From positions 35,822 to 99,821 of IMG/VR virus record IMGVR_UViG_3300018080_008375: a stretch of DNA of 64,000 nt, one strand, 5' to 3'. Shown in pieces: positions 34,434 through 43,607 of this stretch (positions are counted from its first letter, which is position 1; the number at the start of each line of letters is the position of its first letter). The position numbers and the translations under genes were made by a program. Below the pieces are notes generated by a model. It did not search any database. It was given only the letters and a program-made list of their open reading frames with translations, and was not told where the DNA came from. Source of the stretch: a virus.

Positions 34434-36638
34434 ATGATTCCTGTTTTCCTTCGCCTTGAAAACTTCATGTCCCATGCCAGGTCGGTGGTAGACTTCAGTC
34501 AGTTTGATGCGGCTCTGATAGTCGGCTCGCACGACGGTGATACGGATGTTTCCAACGGCGTGGGCAAGACCGCAATCTTTAGCGCAATAGTGTGGTGTCT
34601 GTACAATAAATGTAGGTTCCGCAAAAAGGAAAAGGTTGTCAAACGCGGTCGGAACGGATGTGCTGTGGAATTCGTTTTCAATCTCGACGGAACGCAGTAC
34701 AAGGTTGTGCGCAAGCTCGGCAAAAGATCAGGCTCAAGCGAAGTGACATTCCATGAGTCCGGTTCCGGCGGCTGGAAGGATATCACATGCGACACGCCAA
34801 CGCTGACCAGCCGCAAAATCATGGAAACAGTGGGGGTCAATTACGACACGTTCGTCAATTCGGTGTATTTTAGGCAGAACGACCTGTCGCTGTTTGCGAC
34901 TGCAACTGCGTCGGAGCGCAAGGAGGTTCTAAAGGATCTGCTGCAGATAGGGATATGGGACAGGCTCAAGGACAATGCCAAGGCAAAGGCCAAGGTATTT
35001 TCCGACAAGAAGGATACTGCCGACGAGAGGATAAGGGCGCTTGGAGATGTTGCGTCAGAGGAAGATGTAAACAGAAAAGCCATGGCGGCACTCAACTTGC
35101 GCATAAACGATGCGGAAAGGGAGCTTGCGGGCGCCGAAGGCATCCTGGATGCGGCAAGGGACGAGCTGAGCAAAGTCCGCGCAGCGGAATTGCGCAGCGG
35201 GGCGGACGAGATTCGCAACATCAGAAGGAGGCTGTCCCAGATATCGTCCAGGGGAAGGGAGATAGTCGGCAGGCGCGATGTCATCAAGGGGGAGTTCGAG
35301 GCAAACGAGCTGGTTGTTAAAGAGGCCACAGCGCAAGCTGTTGTCGCAGAGAAAGAAGCGGAGAGGCATGCGAGGGAGGTGCTTCGCGTCGAAAGCCATT
35401 CGGAAAGGAAGTATGCCGAACAGGTTGTGAACGATCAGGACAGCATTGATGAATGCCTTGACGCGTATTACGGGGTTGACTCTGAGGTTGCCAACAAAAG
35501 GGAGGCGCTTGAGACGGCTGAAAGGGCACGCATGTCGTACAGCCAGAGGATTAGTCAGCTGGAGGCGCTTGAGCCGGGAAAAAAGTGTCCAACATGCTTT
35601 CAGCAGGTTGGCAATTTGGAAGATGTTCTTCGCGATAGGCGCAGCTTGATTGCAAAATCCCGCGCCGGCTTTGACGATTGTACAAAAGCAATAGCAGAAA
35701 TAAGGGGATGGCTGGCGGAGGCGGAAGCCGTCCGCAAGCGGGCGGACGATTCCGCAATAGCCATGAAGCGCTCCGAGCTTCGGTGCAAGGAGTGCGCGCA
35801 GCAGCGGCTTGCCGCCAATAAGGCTAATGTGCGCCTGAGGGACGAGCTTGGCCTGCTGGCGCGCGAATGGGGCGACCTGAAGAGCGAAAAGGACTGGTTG
35901 GTCAAAAAGCTGGAACTCTTAGGCGACAGTGTGGATTGTCAGGATGCGCTGTCCAAGGCCGAGAAAGCCGCGGAGTTGGCTGCTAGCCGTGTTGAGGAAC
36001 TGCGTAAGTTGCGCATGGATCTCGGCGTCGAGTATGGAAGTTTGCAAGGCCGCGCCGAAGTCATACAGAGAAAACTGTCTGAGCGCACTGCGCTACTGTC
36101 CAGGAAGAAGGCCATGGCCGACAGCCAGGATGTTCACAAGAGGCTTGTCAAGGCTTTTGGAAAAAACGGCGTCCAGGCGATCATCATGGAAAATGTAACC
36201 GAGGACCTTAGAAACTATGCGAACGGCGTGCTGTGCCAGATATGTAACGATCAGATGAGCGTGGATTTCTTAACGCAGAGGCAGACGGCTTCCGGTTCAT
36301 GGTCAGAAACATTCGATATCAGAGTGTGCATGTCGGACGGTGTCGTAGACTTTGAGGATTTGAGCGGTGGTGAGCAGGTTCGCGTGTCGATAGCCATTAG
36401 GCTTGCTCTTAGCAGAATACTCATGCGCAGGGTCGGAAGCCAGCTCAGAGTTCTTCTGCTGGACGAGGTCGACCAGGCTCTCGACCGCAAGGGTTTACAG
36501 GCGCTTGCCGATGCGATACATATTCTGTCCAGCGAGTTCAAGATTCTTGTAATCACTCACAATGAAAACATGAAGGACCGGTTCGACCATGTTCTGACCG
36601 TCCAGAAGGGCGCCGGCGGCAGCACGGTTACTCAATAG
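34434..36638 (+). CDS. sbcC: SbcC/Rad50-like ATPase subunit
   Basis: 734 residues. N-terminal ATPase lobe: FLRLENFMSHARSV and Walker A NGVGKTAI. Two long coiled coils flank the zinc hook C385-P-T-C388. C-terminal lobe: signature DLSGGEQVRVSIAIRLALS and Walker B VLLLDEVDQALD. Shorter than bacterial SbcC (about 1000) and closer to T4 gp46 in size. It clamps DNA and controls the SbcD nuclease. Confidence 0.94.
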   Translation: MIPVFLRLENFMSHARSVVDFSQFDAALIVGSHDGDTDVSNGVGKTAIFSAIVWCLYNKCRFRKKEKVVKRGRNGCAVEFVFNLDGTQYKVVRKLGKRSGSSEVTFHESGSGGWKDITCDTPTLTSRKIMETVGVNYDTFVNSVYFRQNDLSLFATATASERKEVLKDLLQIGIWDRLKDNAKAKAKVFSDKKDTADERIRALGDVASEEDVNRKAMAALNLRINDAERELAGAEGILDAARDELSKVRAAELRSGADEIRNIRRRLSQISSRGREIVGRRDVIKGEFEANELVVKEATAQAVVAEKEAERHAREVLRVESHSERKYAEQVVNDQDSIDECLDAYYGVDSEVANKREALETAERARMSYSQRISQLEALEPGKKCPTCFQQVGNLEDVLRDRRSLIAKSRAGFDDCTKAIAEIRGWLAEAEAVRKRADDSAIAMKRSELRCKECAQQRLAANKANVRLRDELGLLAREWGDLKSEKDWLVKKLELLGDSVDCQDALSKAEKAAELAASRVEELRKLRMDLGVEYGSLQGRAEVIQRKLSERTALLSRKKAMADSQDVHKRLVKAFGKNGVQAIIMENVTEDLRNYANGVLCQICNDQMSVDFLTQRQTASGSWSETFDIRVCMSDGVVDFEDLSGGEQVRVSIAIRLALSRILMRRVGSQLRVLLLDEVDQALDRKGLQALADAIHILSSEFKILVITHNENMKDRFDHVLTVQKGAGGSTVTQ

Positions 36639-36651
36639 CTAATATGCTAAG

Positions 36652-36665
36652 ATCTATCAATTTTC
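36652..36665 (+). promoter_or_regulatory. Copy of the 14-bp upstream motif
   Basis: ATCTATCAATTTTC lies in the 49-base gap after sbcC, 23 bases before the dNMP kinase start. It differs from the 58986-58999 copy at two positions. See the entry at 2323-2336 for the consensus. Confidence 0.5.
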
Positions 36666-36687
36666 CAGCATTCTTGAAGGAAGGCGC

Positions 36688-37275
36688 ATGGCAGCTAAGA
36701 TAGTCATGGGAATAGTCGGTCCCACAAGGTCCGGAAAAGACACAGTTGCGGAATGGCTGGTAGAAAATCGCGGATACAGGCGGTTTGCCATTGCCGACCG
36801 CATAAAGGATGAATATTTCAGCAAAATAGCAATAACTTCACAAAAGTTCGAGCAGTTCAAAGGTACGGACCGCGAACAGGAGCTGAGGGACGGGCTGTGG
36901 CAATACAGCGACAGCGTAAAGGCTAAGCATGGCAAGGATTGGTTTGTCGACCGCGTGTTTGACGAGATATCCGGATGCGAGGACCATGCCATTATCACGG
37001 ACATCAGGACGCAGACTGAACTGAATGTCGCAAGGTGGCGCGGGGCAGCCATACTTCTGGTGTTCGGAAAGCAGCATGCGCCGCCAGGAGATAGGAGTGA
37101 GACCATTCCGGGCTCGCGCTTGTTTTGGAACCAGGTCAAGCCGCACTTCCAGATAGCTAACACGGGAACGATTGAAAGACTGTACGAAAAGGTAAAGAAT
37201 CTTCATGAGGAGATCGATAATGTCCGAAATGTCCGAAACGGACGAGAGCTACCCATCGATATCGCACATACTTAG
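36688..37275 (+). CDS. Deoxynucleoside monophosphate kinase
   Basis: 195 residues. P-loop GPTRSGKD at residues 11-18, a helical lid (YSDSVKAKHGKDWFVDRVF) and TDIRTQTELN fit phage dNMP kinases (T4 gp1, T5). It phosphorylates dNMPs, here linking the dTMP made by ThyX to DNA precursors. GAAGGAAGG is the ribosome site. The preceding motif suggests its own promoter. Confidence 0.85.
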   Translation: MAAKIVMGIVGPTRSGKDTVAEWLVENRGYRRFAIADRIKDEYFSKIAITSQKFEQFKGTDREQELRDGLWQYSDSVKAKHGKDWFVDRVFDEISGCEDHAIITDIRTQTELNVARWRGAAILLVFGKQHAPPGDRSETIPGSRLFWNQVKPHFQIANTGTIERLYEKVKNLHEEIDNVRNVRNGRELPIDIAHT

Positions 37276-37306
37276 GGGCTGTCCGGTATAGGTCCAAGCG
37301 CGATCG

Positions 37307-37331
37307 CCGGGTGGTCCGAGGAGGTGCCCGG
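37307..37331 (+). other. Hairpin covering a ribosome site
   Basis: CCGGG (37307-37311) and CCCGG (37327-37331) enclose GGTCCGAGGAGGTG. The ribosome site GAGGAGGT lies in the loop and the first G of the GTG start is in the stem. It may lower translation of the following small gene. The rest of this 55-base gap holds no gene. Confidence 0.3.
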
Positions 37332-37513
37332 TGATAGAGCGCGAATTCATCGGCAGAGACAAGGCCAGAGCAGTCAGGAAAGCCATGGATTTCTGGTACC
37401 GTCACTTCAGGGACAGGATGACGCTCAGAAAGTTCCTGTCGCACTGTACATGGAGACAAGAAGAAAGAGGCATCATTGTCAGATGCAACATTACAACGAA
37501 GGAGCTGATTTAG
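37331..37513 (+). CDS. Small basic hypothetical protein
   Basis: 60 residues from a GTG after GAGGAGGT: IEREFIGRDKARAVRKAMDFWYRHFRDRMTLRKFLSHC. Basic and aromatic, possibly nucleic-acid binding. The GTG overlaps a hairpin. No known family. Confidence 0.45.
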   Translation: MIEREFIGRDKARAVRKAMDFWYRHFRDRMTLRKFLSHCTWRQEERGIIVRCNITTKELI

Positions 37514-37520
37514 CACAGGC

Positions 37521-38429
37521 ATGGCAGTCATCTCGATAACAGCCACCGGGCTCGGACCTGAGCTGGTTGCGGGCATACCGCAGCTGGTCGGGCTGTCAAC
37601 CAACATTCCGGCACTGGTATTCTATACGCTGGACGGCTCGGAGCCGGACTCGGAGTCGCCAGTGTATGTCAGCCCGATTGAGATGCCGGGTTGCTCCACG
37701 CGATTGCGCGTTCTTGCCGTAAGCGGACCGGACAGGGGTGCGCTGGACATTACATTCTATGTGGACGCCCTGCCTGAGTTTCTCGTGTCGCCGCGTGGCG
37801 GCAGCGCTGTGTACGCGGACGCGTACGATGTTGTCAATGCGGTCGAGGACGGGTACGGTCCGGACGCCCATGGCGTCCTGGATGTCGTGGTGCGCGGCAC
37901 GGACGACGAACTGATTGACTATGATTTTAGGCAGTCGCCGTCTGACAGGTTCGGAAACCCGCCCGGCCTGTTGATATCCATAGGGTTTCCAGATGCAGAG
38001 GCGTTTTCCAGGGAGAAGAGGCTCGGGGTCGATTTCGAGCCCAGTTCTCCGAACAATCAGAATGTGTTTTTCAACCCGCGGTCGCTGTACATAACAATCG
38101 ACGCAAGGGACGGGTACGGGGACCAAGTACAGGACGGATACAGGATTCTCAACAGGACATTCATGAGCACCATGGATGTGACGCGCTATCTGGGCGGCAA
38201 GATTATGTACGAGCCGCACCCGTACATATCCGGAGGTTTCGTGCGGTCTTTTCGCAATCCGGCAACAGGCGTGGAAGTGTTCTATTATTTCGACCACAAC
38301 GAGACGCGCTGGATAAAAAGCATACAGCGGTACGACCCTTCAGCGCTGCCGGTCGGAGTCGGACTGCAGGCCCCTGGCGGCTTGCCGCGCGTCATTCCGT
38401 GGATATACAACAAGCGCAGCATGATTTAG
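37521..38429 (+). CDS. Probable virion or surface protein with chitobiase-like repeat
   Basis: 302 residues. Residues 15-75 (PALVFYTLDGSEPDSESPVY, then I-E-M and RLRVLAVSGPDRG) match the CHB_HEX_C/Fn3-like repeat often found in phage baseplate and tail proteins and in surface enzymes. The remainder is beta-rich with many Gly, Tyr and Asp. No signal peptide. A structural role is inferred only from this repeat, and the neighbours are not structural genes. Confidence 0.6.
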   Translation: MAVISITATGLGPELVAGIPQLVGLSTNIPALVFYTLDGSEPDSESPVYVSPIEMPGCSTRLRVLAVSGPDRGALDITFYVDALPEFLVSPRGGSAVYADAYDVVNAVEDGYGPDAHGVLDVVVRGTDDELIDYDFRQSPSDRFGNPPGLLISIGFPDAEAFSREKRLGVDFEPSSPNNQNVFFNPRSLYITIDARDGYGDQVQDGYRILNRTFMSTMDVTRYLGGKIMYEPHPYISGGFVRSFRNPATGVEVFYYFDHNETRWIKSIQRYDPSALPVGVGLQAPGGLPRVIPWIYNKRSMI

Positions 38430-38437
38430 GGAGATGT

Positions 38438-39235
38438 ATGACGAAAAGGGAAAGGCGGTGCGCATCGCGCAGGTTCACAGATCTTGTCGGTCAGACGAAG
38501 AAAACGAGAGAGCATGTTGCCAGCGGCGCGAGGTTTTTCAGGCGACAGCCGACTGTTGCAGAAGCAGACGAGGCGTGTCTTTACGCGATTGAGCGCGCAG
38601 AGTATGTGCGTATCGGGTCGTGCGGTTTGGTTTCGGACGGCAAATGGAATAAAACTGTGAGTGCGTGCTTCGACCTGCATGAAAAAGTGAAGGAATGCGG
38701 CAGGCTTGCCATGTTCATGGGCGACGACAAGCGTTCTGGGGCAAGGTATTATTTGAACTGGCTCCAAGGGCGTTTCATGGAGATTGCGTTTTGCGAGATG
38801 TTTGCCCAGCATATGTTTCCTGGCGCGCTTTTCAGAATGGCTGGGGCTGACGCCGACCCAAGCTCCTTATTGTTTTCAAGAGATCATTCTGCGGACATTG
38901 AAGTTTCTGTGGAAGAGTCGACAATTATGGTGGAAGTACAGTCCGGAAGCCAAAGCCGGTTCAGCGACGTCAAGGGCGGCAAAATAGAAGAGGCTGTCAA
39001 GAGGGCTGTTAGCGGAGTGGAAACGGTTCTTGTACATTTCGACATTGTTGGAAATTCTGTTGCCGTGGTGCGAAACCTGGCAAATGCCAGGTGCGGATCC
39101 AGAAGGGCGCAGTGGGGAGGTCGCGCTGTGTGGGAAATACCAGACAGGTTTTTTCACGAGTTGTGCTCGCATCCTTTTCCCTCATGGCCCAGCATTCCGT
39201 CTCCAGGAAAGGAGAAGCAGTTGTGTACAGGGTAG
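38438..39235 (+). CDS. Candidate nuclease beside methyltransferase 3
   Basis: 265 residues. D153-I-E-V-S-V, then VE166-V-Q168 form a D...E-x-Q pattern like the active site of BglII-type restriction enzymes, where Gln replaces Lys. The core FSRDHSADIEVSVEESTIMVEVQSGSQ looks like the beta hairpin of the PD-(D/E)XK fold. The start ATG follows AGGGAGATG. It overlaps methyltransferase 3 by 13 bases, as restriction genes often do. No second line of evidence; a different protein with this pattern by chance is possible. Confidence 0.6.
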   Translation: MTKRERRCASRRFTDLVGQTKKTREHVASGARFFRRQPTVAEADEACLYAIERAEYVRIGSCGLVSDGKWNKTVSACFDLHEKVKECGRLAMFMGDDKRSGARYYLNWLQGRFMEIAFCEMFAQHMFPGALFRMAGADADPSSLLFSRDHSADIEVSVEESTIMVEVQSGSQSRFSDVKGGKIEEAVKRAVSGVETVLVHFDIVGNSVAVVRNLANARCGSRRAQWGGRAVWEIPDRFFHELCSHPFPSWPSIPSPGKEKQLCTG

Positions 39236-40311
39236 CTGACCTTTTTGCTGGTGCCGGAGGGCTGTCTTTGGGCTTTTCGGAATGCGGGGGGTTCGAGGTT
39301 GTGTTTGCGAACGACATAGACCAGGACGCCGGGCAGACATTCGCGTACAACCACCCCGGAGTTGCCACATATGTGGGCGACATAAAGAAACTCACAAAAA
39401 AAAGAGTGGAATCTGACATTGGGCGTTCCGACATCGATGTGGTGGTGGGCGGTCCTCCATGCCAGGCATATTCAACAGCTGGAAAGAGGCTTCTGTCTGA
39501 CGGCAGGGCATGGATGTTCCGGCAGTATCACCGGATTCTTGAGGAATTCAGGCCAAAAGTGTTTCTGTTCGAAAATGTGACTGGCCTTTTATCTATGCGC
39601 GCCAAGGATGGTGGAGAGAAGTTGTTCGACCATATCGTGGGCGTTTTGGGCAATTTGGGATACGATGTGTCGTGGAAGGTGCTTGACGCCTCTGAGCACG
39701 GTGTTCCGCAGAAGCGCCGCAGGGTTTTTGTGGTTGGCACCAGAACAGGGGCGGGCTTCGAGTTTCCACCACCCCTTTCTGAAAGAAAGCTGACCTTGCG
39801 CGATGCGCTAGGAGATCTTCCTGTTAACGCACCGCCGCGCGGAAAGCGTGCGGGGTACGCATCTGGACCTTCCAACGCGTTTCAGGAATCCATGCGCAGG
39901 GGGGCTCCAGGCAGTATACTGTACCACTCAGGAAGTTCGCACGGCGAAAGCCTCATGAAAGTTATTCGGGCCATACCCAAGAACGGAGGAAGGGCTGTTG
40001 ATGCGCCTGGCACCATAAGGCCGTCCAGCGGGTTTGGAAACTCGTATGCCAGGCTATGGTGGGACCGCCCGTCAACGACCATTACGAGAAACCTTGGAAC
40101 TCCGTCGTCGGCAAGGTGTATACATCCGGAAGCCGACCGTGCGCTTACGACACGGGAGGGGGCTAGGCTCCAGTCTTTTCCCGACAGGTACAGGTTTTTC
40201 GGAACTCCGTCTTCAAAGAACCTACAGATAGGAAACGCAGTGCCTCCGGTTCTGGCCGGCAGGATGGCCGAGGCGGTGCTCAGGCACCTGGAAGGGAGAA
40301 AGAATGTGTAA
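39223..40311 (+). CDS. DNA (cytosine-5) methyltransferase 3
   Basis: 362 residues from a GTG after AAAGGAG; ATG 39184 is in frame but lacks a ribosome site. Motif I DLFAGAGGLSLGF, motif IV GGPPCQAYS, motif VI FENVTG, motif VIII PQKRRRVFVVG and motif X IGNAVPPVLA are present. Its recognition region differs from the other two. It methylates cytosine C5 at an unknown site. Confidence 0.95.
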   Translation: MYRVADLFAGAGGLSLGFSECGGFEVVFANDIDQDAGQTFAYNHPGVATYVGDIKKLTKKRVESDIGRSDIDVVVGGPPCQAYSTAGKRLLSDGRAWMFRQYHRILEEFRPKVFLFENVTGLLSMRAKDGGEKLFDHIVGVLGNLGYDVSWKVLDASEHGVPQKRRRVFVVGTRTGAGFEFPPPLSERKLTLRDALGDLPVNAPPRGKRAGYASGPSNAFQESMRRGAPGSILYHSGSSHGESLMKVIRAIPKNGGRAVDAPGTIRPSSGFGNSYARLWWDRPSTTITRNLGTPSSARCIHPEADRALTTREGARLQSFPDRYRFFGTPSSKNLQIGNAVPPVLAGRMAEAVLRHLEGRKNV

Positions 40312-41068
40312 ATTCGAAAAGGCAAGGAAGCCGAAGCTAGTGCTGTCGCCAAGCAGGGTGGACATGTTCAAACAGTGCCGCAGGAGGTACTACAACCGCT
40401 ACATAGCGCGCATGCCGCTGAAGCAATGGCCGCACTTCAGGCTCGGAACATTTGCCCACGGCGCTTTGGAGAACTTTCACCAGTATCTTCTGGACGGCGA
40501 AAAGGATGGCGCGCCGAAGCTGATGAAGCGGGCATGCCTCAGTTTTCACCGGCAGATGGAGAGGGAAGGCAGGCAGCTTCTGGACGGCGACCAGGCAAAA
40601 GAGGCGCATGCAATGCTGGCTGCCTACCTTAGGCAGGCGGACCTTGAAGGGAAGCAGTCGAAGGTCCTGGAGCTGGAGAAAAAGTTTACGATCAGGCTGA
40701 ACAACGACTACGATCTCACAGGAATCGTCGACAGGCTAGACATGGACGCCGACGATGTCTATCACATCAAAGATTACAAAACAAGCAAGAACGCAAGGTA
40801 CATGAAGCCGTTCCAGCTGAACGCATACGGCATTTGGCTCCTAGAGGAGCATCCCGAGGTAGAGCGATTCCGAGGGTCGTACATCATGTTGAGGCTGAAC
40901 AGCGAACTGGTTTCGTACGATTTTACGCGCGAGGATGTGGACAAGTGCAGGCAGGAGCTGATAAAGACGGCAGACGACATCATGTCTGAGGAACGGTGGA
41001 TACAAAACCAGGGAAAGCTGTGTAACTGGTGCGATTTCCAGGAAGTGTGCTTCAATTCATGGTGCTAG
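40304..41068 (+). CDS. RecB/Cas4-like PD-(D/E)XK exonuclease with Fe-S site
   Basis: 254 residues. LSPSRVDMFKQCRRRYYNRYI, GTFAHGALENFH, GIVDRLDM, HIKDYKTSKN and KPFQLNAYGIWL follow the RecB-nuclease motif order (H, D, D-x-K, Q-x-x-x-Y). One cysteine near residue 25 with CNWC-x5-C at the end gives the four-Cys Fe-S layout of AddB/Cas4. It should degrade DNA from ends, in recombination or host-DNA breakdown. Overlaps methyltransferase 3. Confidence 0.88.
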   Translation: MCKFEKARKPKLVLSPSRVDMFKQCRRRYYNRYIARMPLKQWPHFRLGTFAHGALENFHQYLLDGEKDGAPKLMKRACLSFHRQMEREGRQLLDGDQAKEAHAMLAAYLRQADLEGKQSKVLELEKKFTIRLNNDYDLTGIVDRLDMDADDVYHIKDYKTSKNARYMKPFQLNAYGIWLLEEHPEVERFRGSYIMLRLNSELVSYDFTREDVDKCRQELIKTADDIMSEERWIQNQGKLCNWCDFQEVCFNSWC

Positions 41069-41080
41069 GAGGCTTGTAAT

Positions 41081-41626
41081 ATGGCCAGTCGCGAGTATTT
41101 CGCGGGTAAAGTCATGGTGTACGGCGACGAGGTGTTCATCAACACGCGCGACGGAACCGGATTCGTAGAGGTGCTTGAGATGATGTCGGGATTTCTGGAC
41201 AAGTTCTCAAGACGGCGGTCGCATGAAGATACATCGGTTGAGGACTGCGATATCAGGCAGGACGCGCGCCTTGCCGCAATAGAGGGGATTTTGGCATACC
41301 GGCCGCGCGATGGAGCGCGGCTGTCGACATTCTTACACGGGCATGTGCGCAATCGCATGATAGACTCCGGTCGCAAGCGCCGCGTACAGTGCATTCCGTT
41401 TGAAGAGGGTGCTGACGCCTTGCTGACCAGGGGAATCGCTCCTGAGGACCGCATAGCCGTAATGCGCGTGGTAGAGTCGTGGAGTCCTAGGTGGCGGCGC
41501 ATCATGTTTCGCATTCTGGTCAAGCAGGACCGCGTCAAAGATGTGGCGATGGATGAAGGCATGTCCGCATGGGGGCTTACCAGAGCAGCAAAAAAGCGCA
41601 TTGAACGCGCCCGCGAAATGATCTGA
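41081..41626 (+). CDS. Sigma-70-family RNA polymerase sigma factor
   Basis: 181 residues, the size of small two-domain sigma factors. Region 2 is visible in RQDARLAAIEGILAYRPRDGARLSTFLHGHVRNRMIDSGRKRR, and region 4 in WRRIMFRILVKQDRVKDVAMDEGMSAWGLTRAAKKRIERA, a helix-turn-helix. It would direct host RNA polymerase to phage promoters, perhaps the 14-bp motif seen here (inference). Confidence 0.78.
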   Translation: MASREYFAGKVMVYGDEVFINTRDGTGFVEVLEMMSGFLDKFSRRRSHEDTSVEDCDIRQDARLAAIEGILAYRPRDGARLSTFLHGHVRNRMIDSGRKRRVQCIPFEEGADALLTRGIAPEDRIAVMRVVESWSPRWRRIMFRILVKQDRVKDVAMDEGMSAWGLTRAAKKRIERAREMI

Positions 41627-41639
41627 CAGAAAGAGGAAG

Positions 41640-43607
41640 ATGAAAAACCTCGACGAAGAAGCTAGGCGTTGGCTGGAAACATATGCCGACGAGTTCGATT
41701 TGGAAGAACTGCCGTCAGAAAGTAAAAAGGCGGAATCATCGTCCGCTGTCATGTGGCCGAATCCGGAAATAGTCCCTGGACTTGGGAAGCTGAGAGAAGT
41801 TTCGTCCGAAGACGGCTTCAATCGCATTGTGGGAAACCCCTCAAACTGGTCGAGGATTCTCGGAGACAAGGCGGCTCTTGACAGATGGGTGAGTCCTAAT
41901 GCCGTCGTCATTTTCGGCAAGAGCTGGTTCGACTGCATGAAGTGGAAAAGCACGATCCAGCGGTCTGCCGAGCTTCCTCTTTTTTCCGCCGAGGAAAAGG
42001 AGGCGGCGCACTCCTCTGGCGTGCCCTTGGAAAACACGCCGTCCGGCAAGTCCAAGATTGCAAGAATCATATCCCGCGTCGATCATGCTGTGCGCATGTA
42101 CCTGAATGGCGGCGGCCTGTCGTCTTCCGGTCGGATCAAACGACCCGGCGGATACATTATCAACTCCATAAAAAACGAATTCATATCGGACATAGGAGCC
42201 GATGAGGGGTACAAGCTCATACACGAGCCGGTGTGCCCGTACTGCCTTGGGGCATATGCCGGGCGGGGAATGCGCTGCAAGGTTGTAATGAAGTCCCTGG
42301 GCGACGGATTCTATGAATGCGAAAGATGCTCCGATGTGGCTAGGTCGATTGAAATGTCTGGAGAGCCGGATCAGGCCGAGCTGAGGCGGCGCAGGTGTTT
42401 CTCAAGAGTCAGCCATACCACCATCGTGTGTCCGTCAGACAGATGCCGAGGCAGGTTCGTTCCTGTTGGGTTCGTTTCCGACAGGGAATGGCTGCTGACG
42501 AAAAAGGGGCGGGCGGCTTTGTTTGCAGCATCGCGCATTCGCCCTCCCAGAAGCGTCCGCAGCTTTCAGGACCCGCCGGATGAGATGCTTGACATGCCGC
42601 TCGAATGTCCGCATTGCGGTGAGAATTTCACGCCGAGGTCTGCGCTAGCTAGGAAGTCTGGATTCAAGGGTCGCGGGGGAATGGTTACGGGGTTGCCTAC
42701 TATGGCGGTTTGGTGGAGACCAGAGGTTATGTCCGGGTCCGCCATCGCAAATTTCGTCCAAGATGGGGACGATGATCCGTCTTTAAGCATAGAGCATGAG
42801 CAGCATGTGGGGATTTTGAAAGGCGAATTGCTTGTCAGGATAGCCGACTTGGCATGCCGCAACACGGAGCACTCCTTGATCCTGAGGTATTTTTACGAAG
42901 CTGCGGCAGAATGGATGGAGAACAACAAGGGCGATGCGTCAAGATACTTTTTTGGGTGGCGCGCGGTGGAACGGGCTACGACGAAGAAGGAGCAGGCTGC
43001 TGGGCGGTCCGGATCTGTTTTGTTCACAGAAGTGGAAAGAGGTCAGGAGTCAGCGGTTCACCAATCGATTTTTTATGCCTGGATGCGAAAAATGTCTGAA
43101 AATATTGGAAAAATACGCGCCACTGGAGGGACTGTCAGGCGTCTGGACGATTTGGCGTGGTTGTGCAGAAAGCCCAAGCACAGCAGCGGTCCAAGGTCGC
43201 TGTTTACATCGGCAGTCGAAAGCGACATGTCCGTGCCGAACCGCAGCGCGATAAGCGGCAGTCCAAAACCGCGAATAGCATGGGTGCTGTCGGCCACACA
43301 TGCGGACAGCGGCATGGATGTTTTGCCGCTCATAAGCTCTTGCGAATGGCAGGCTGTGAGGATAAGTAAGCATCCGAATATATGTGTTGGTGACATGATA
43401 CGCATCAAGGCGCTAATGATGCCTGGTCACCACAGCCATGCGCCCATCAGGAGGATAATGCGCCTGCGTACGGACATTTTGGCTGGCGTGATAGGCGCCG
43501 TCAGGAAAGAGGAGCAAAGCGGAGAGACAAACGCCAGGTTCTGGAGCGCTTGGAGAAAGCGCGTCGGGGAGGCCAAGGCAATGCTTGAAAGTAGAGAGGT
43601 ATCATGA
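41640..43607 (+). CDS. Large zinc-finger protein, unknown function
   Basis: 655 residues. Four cysteine pairs (CPYC, CERC, CPSDRC and CPHC) in residues 198-330 suggest two zinc ribbons. The N-terminus is acidic and helical. The rest has no recognised domain. It follows the sigma factor gene closely and overlaps the trigger factor start (ATGA). Possibly a transcription or DNA-binding protein by its zinc ribbons and position (inference). Confidence 0.65.
   Translation: MKNLDEEARRWLETYADEFDLEELPSESKKAESSSAVMWPNPEIVPGLGKLREVSSEDGFNRIVGNPSNWSRILGDKAALDRWVSPNAVVIFGKSWFDCMKWKSTIQRSAELPLFSAEEKEAAHSSGVPLENTPSGKSKIARIISRVDHAVRMYLNGGGLSSSGRIKRPGGYIINSIKNEFISDIGADEGYKLIHEPVCPYCLGAYAGRGMRCKVVMKSLGDGFYECERCSDVARSIEMSGEPDQAELRRRRCFSRVSHTTIVCPSDRCRGRFVPVGFVSDREWLLTKKGRAALFAASRIRPPRSVRSFQDPPDEMLDMPLECPHCGENFTPRSALARKSGFKGRGGMVTGLPTMAVWWRPEVMSGSAIANFVQDGDDDPSLSIEHEQHVGILKGELLVRIADLACRNTEHSLILRYFYEAAAEWMENNKGDASRYFFGWRAVERATTKKEQAAGRSGSVLFTEVERGQESAVHQSIFYAWMRKMSENIGKIRATGGTVRRLDDLAWLCRKPKHSSGPRSLFTSAVESDMSVPNRSAISGSPKPRIAWVLSATHADSGMDVLPLISSCEWQAVRISKHPNICVGDMIRIKALMMPGHHSHAPIRRIMRLRTDILAGVIGAVRKEEQSGETNARFWSAWRKRVGEAKAMLESREVS

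Noticed and set aside
37276-37330. tRNA or riboswitch in the gap after the dNMP kinase
   Set aside because: Only one small hairpin around the ribosome site; no tRNA arms.
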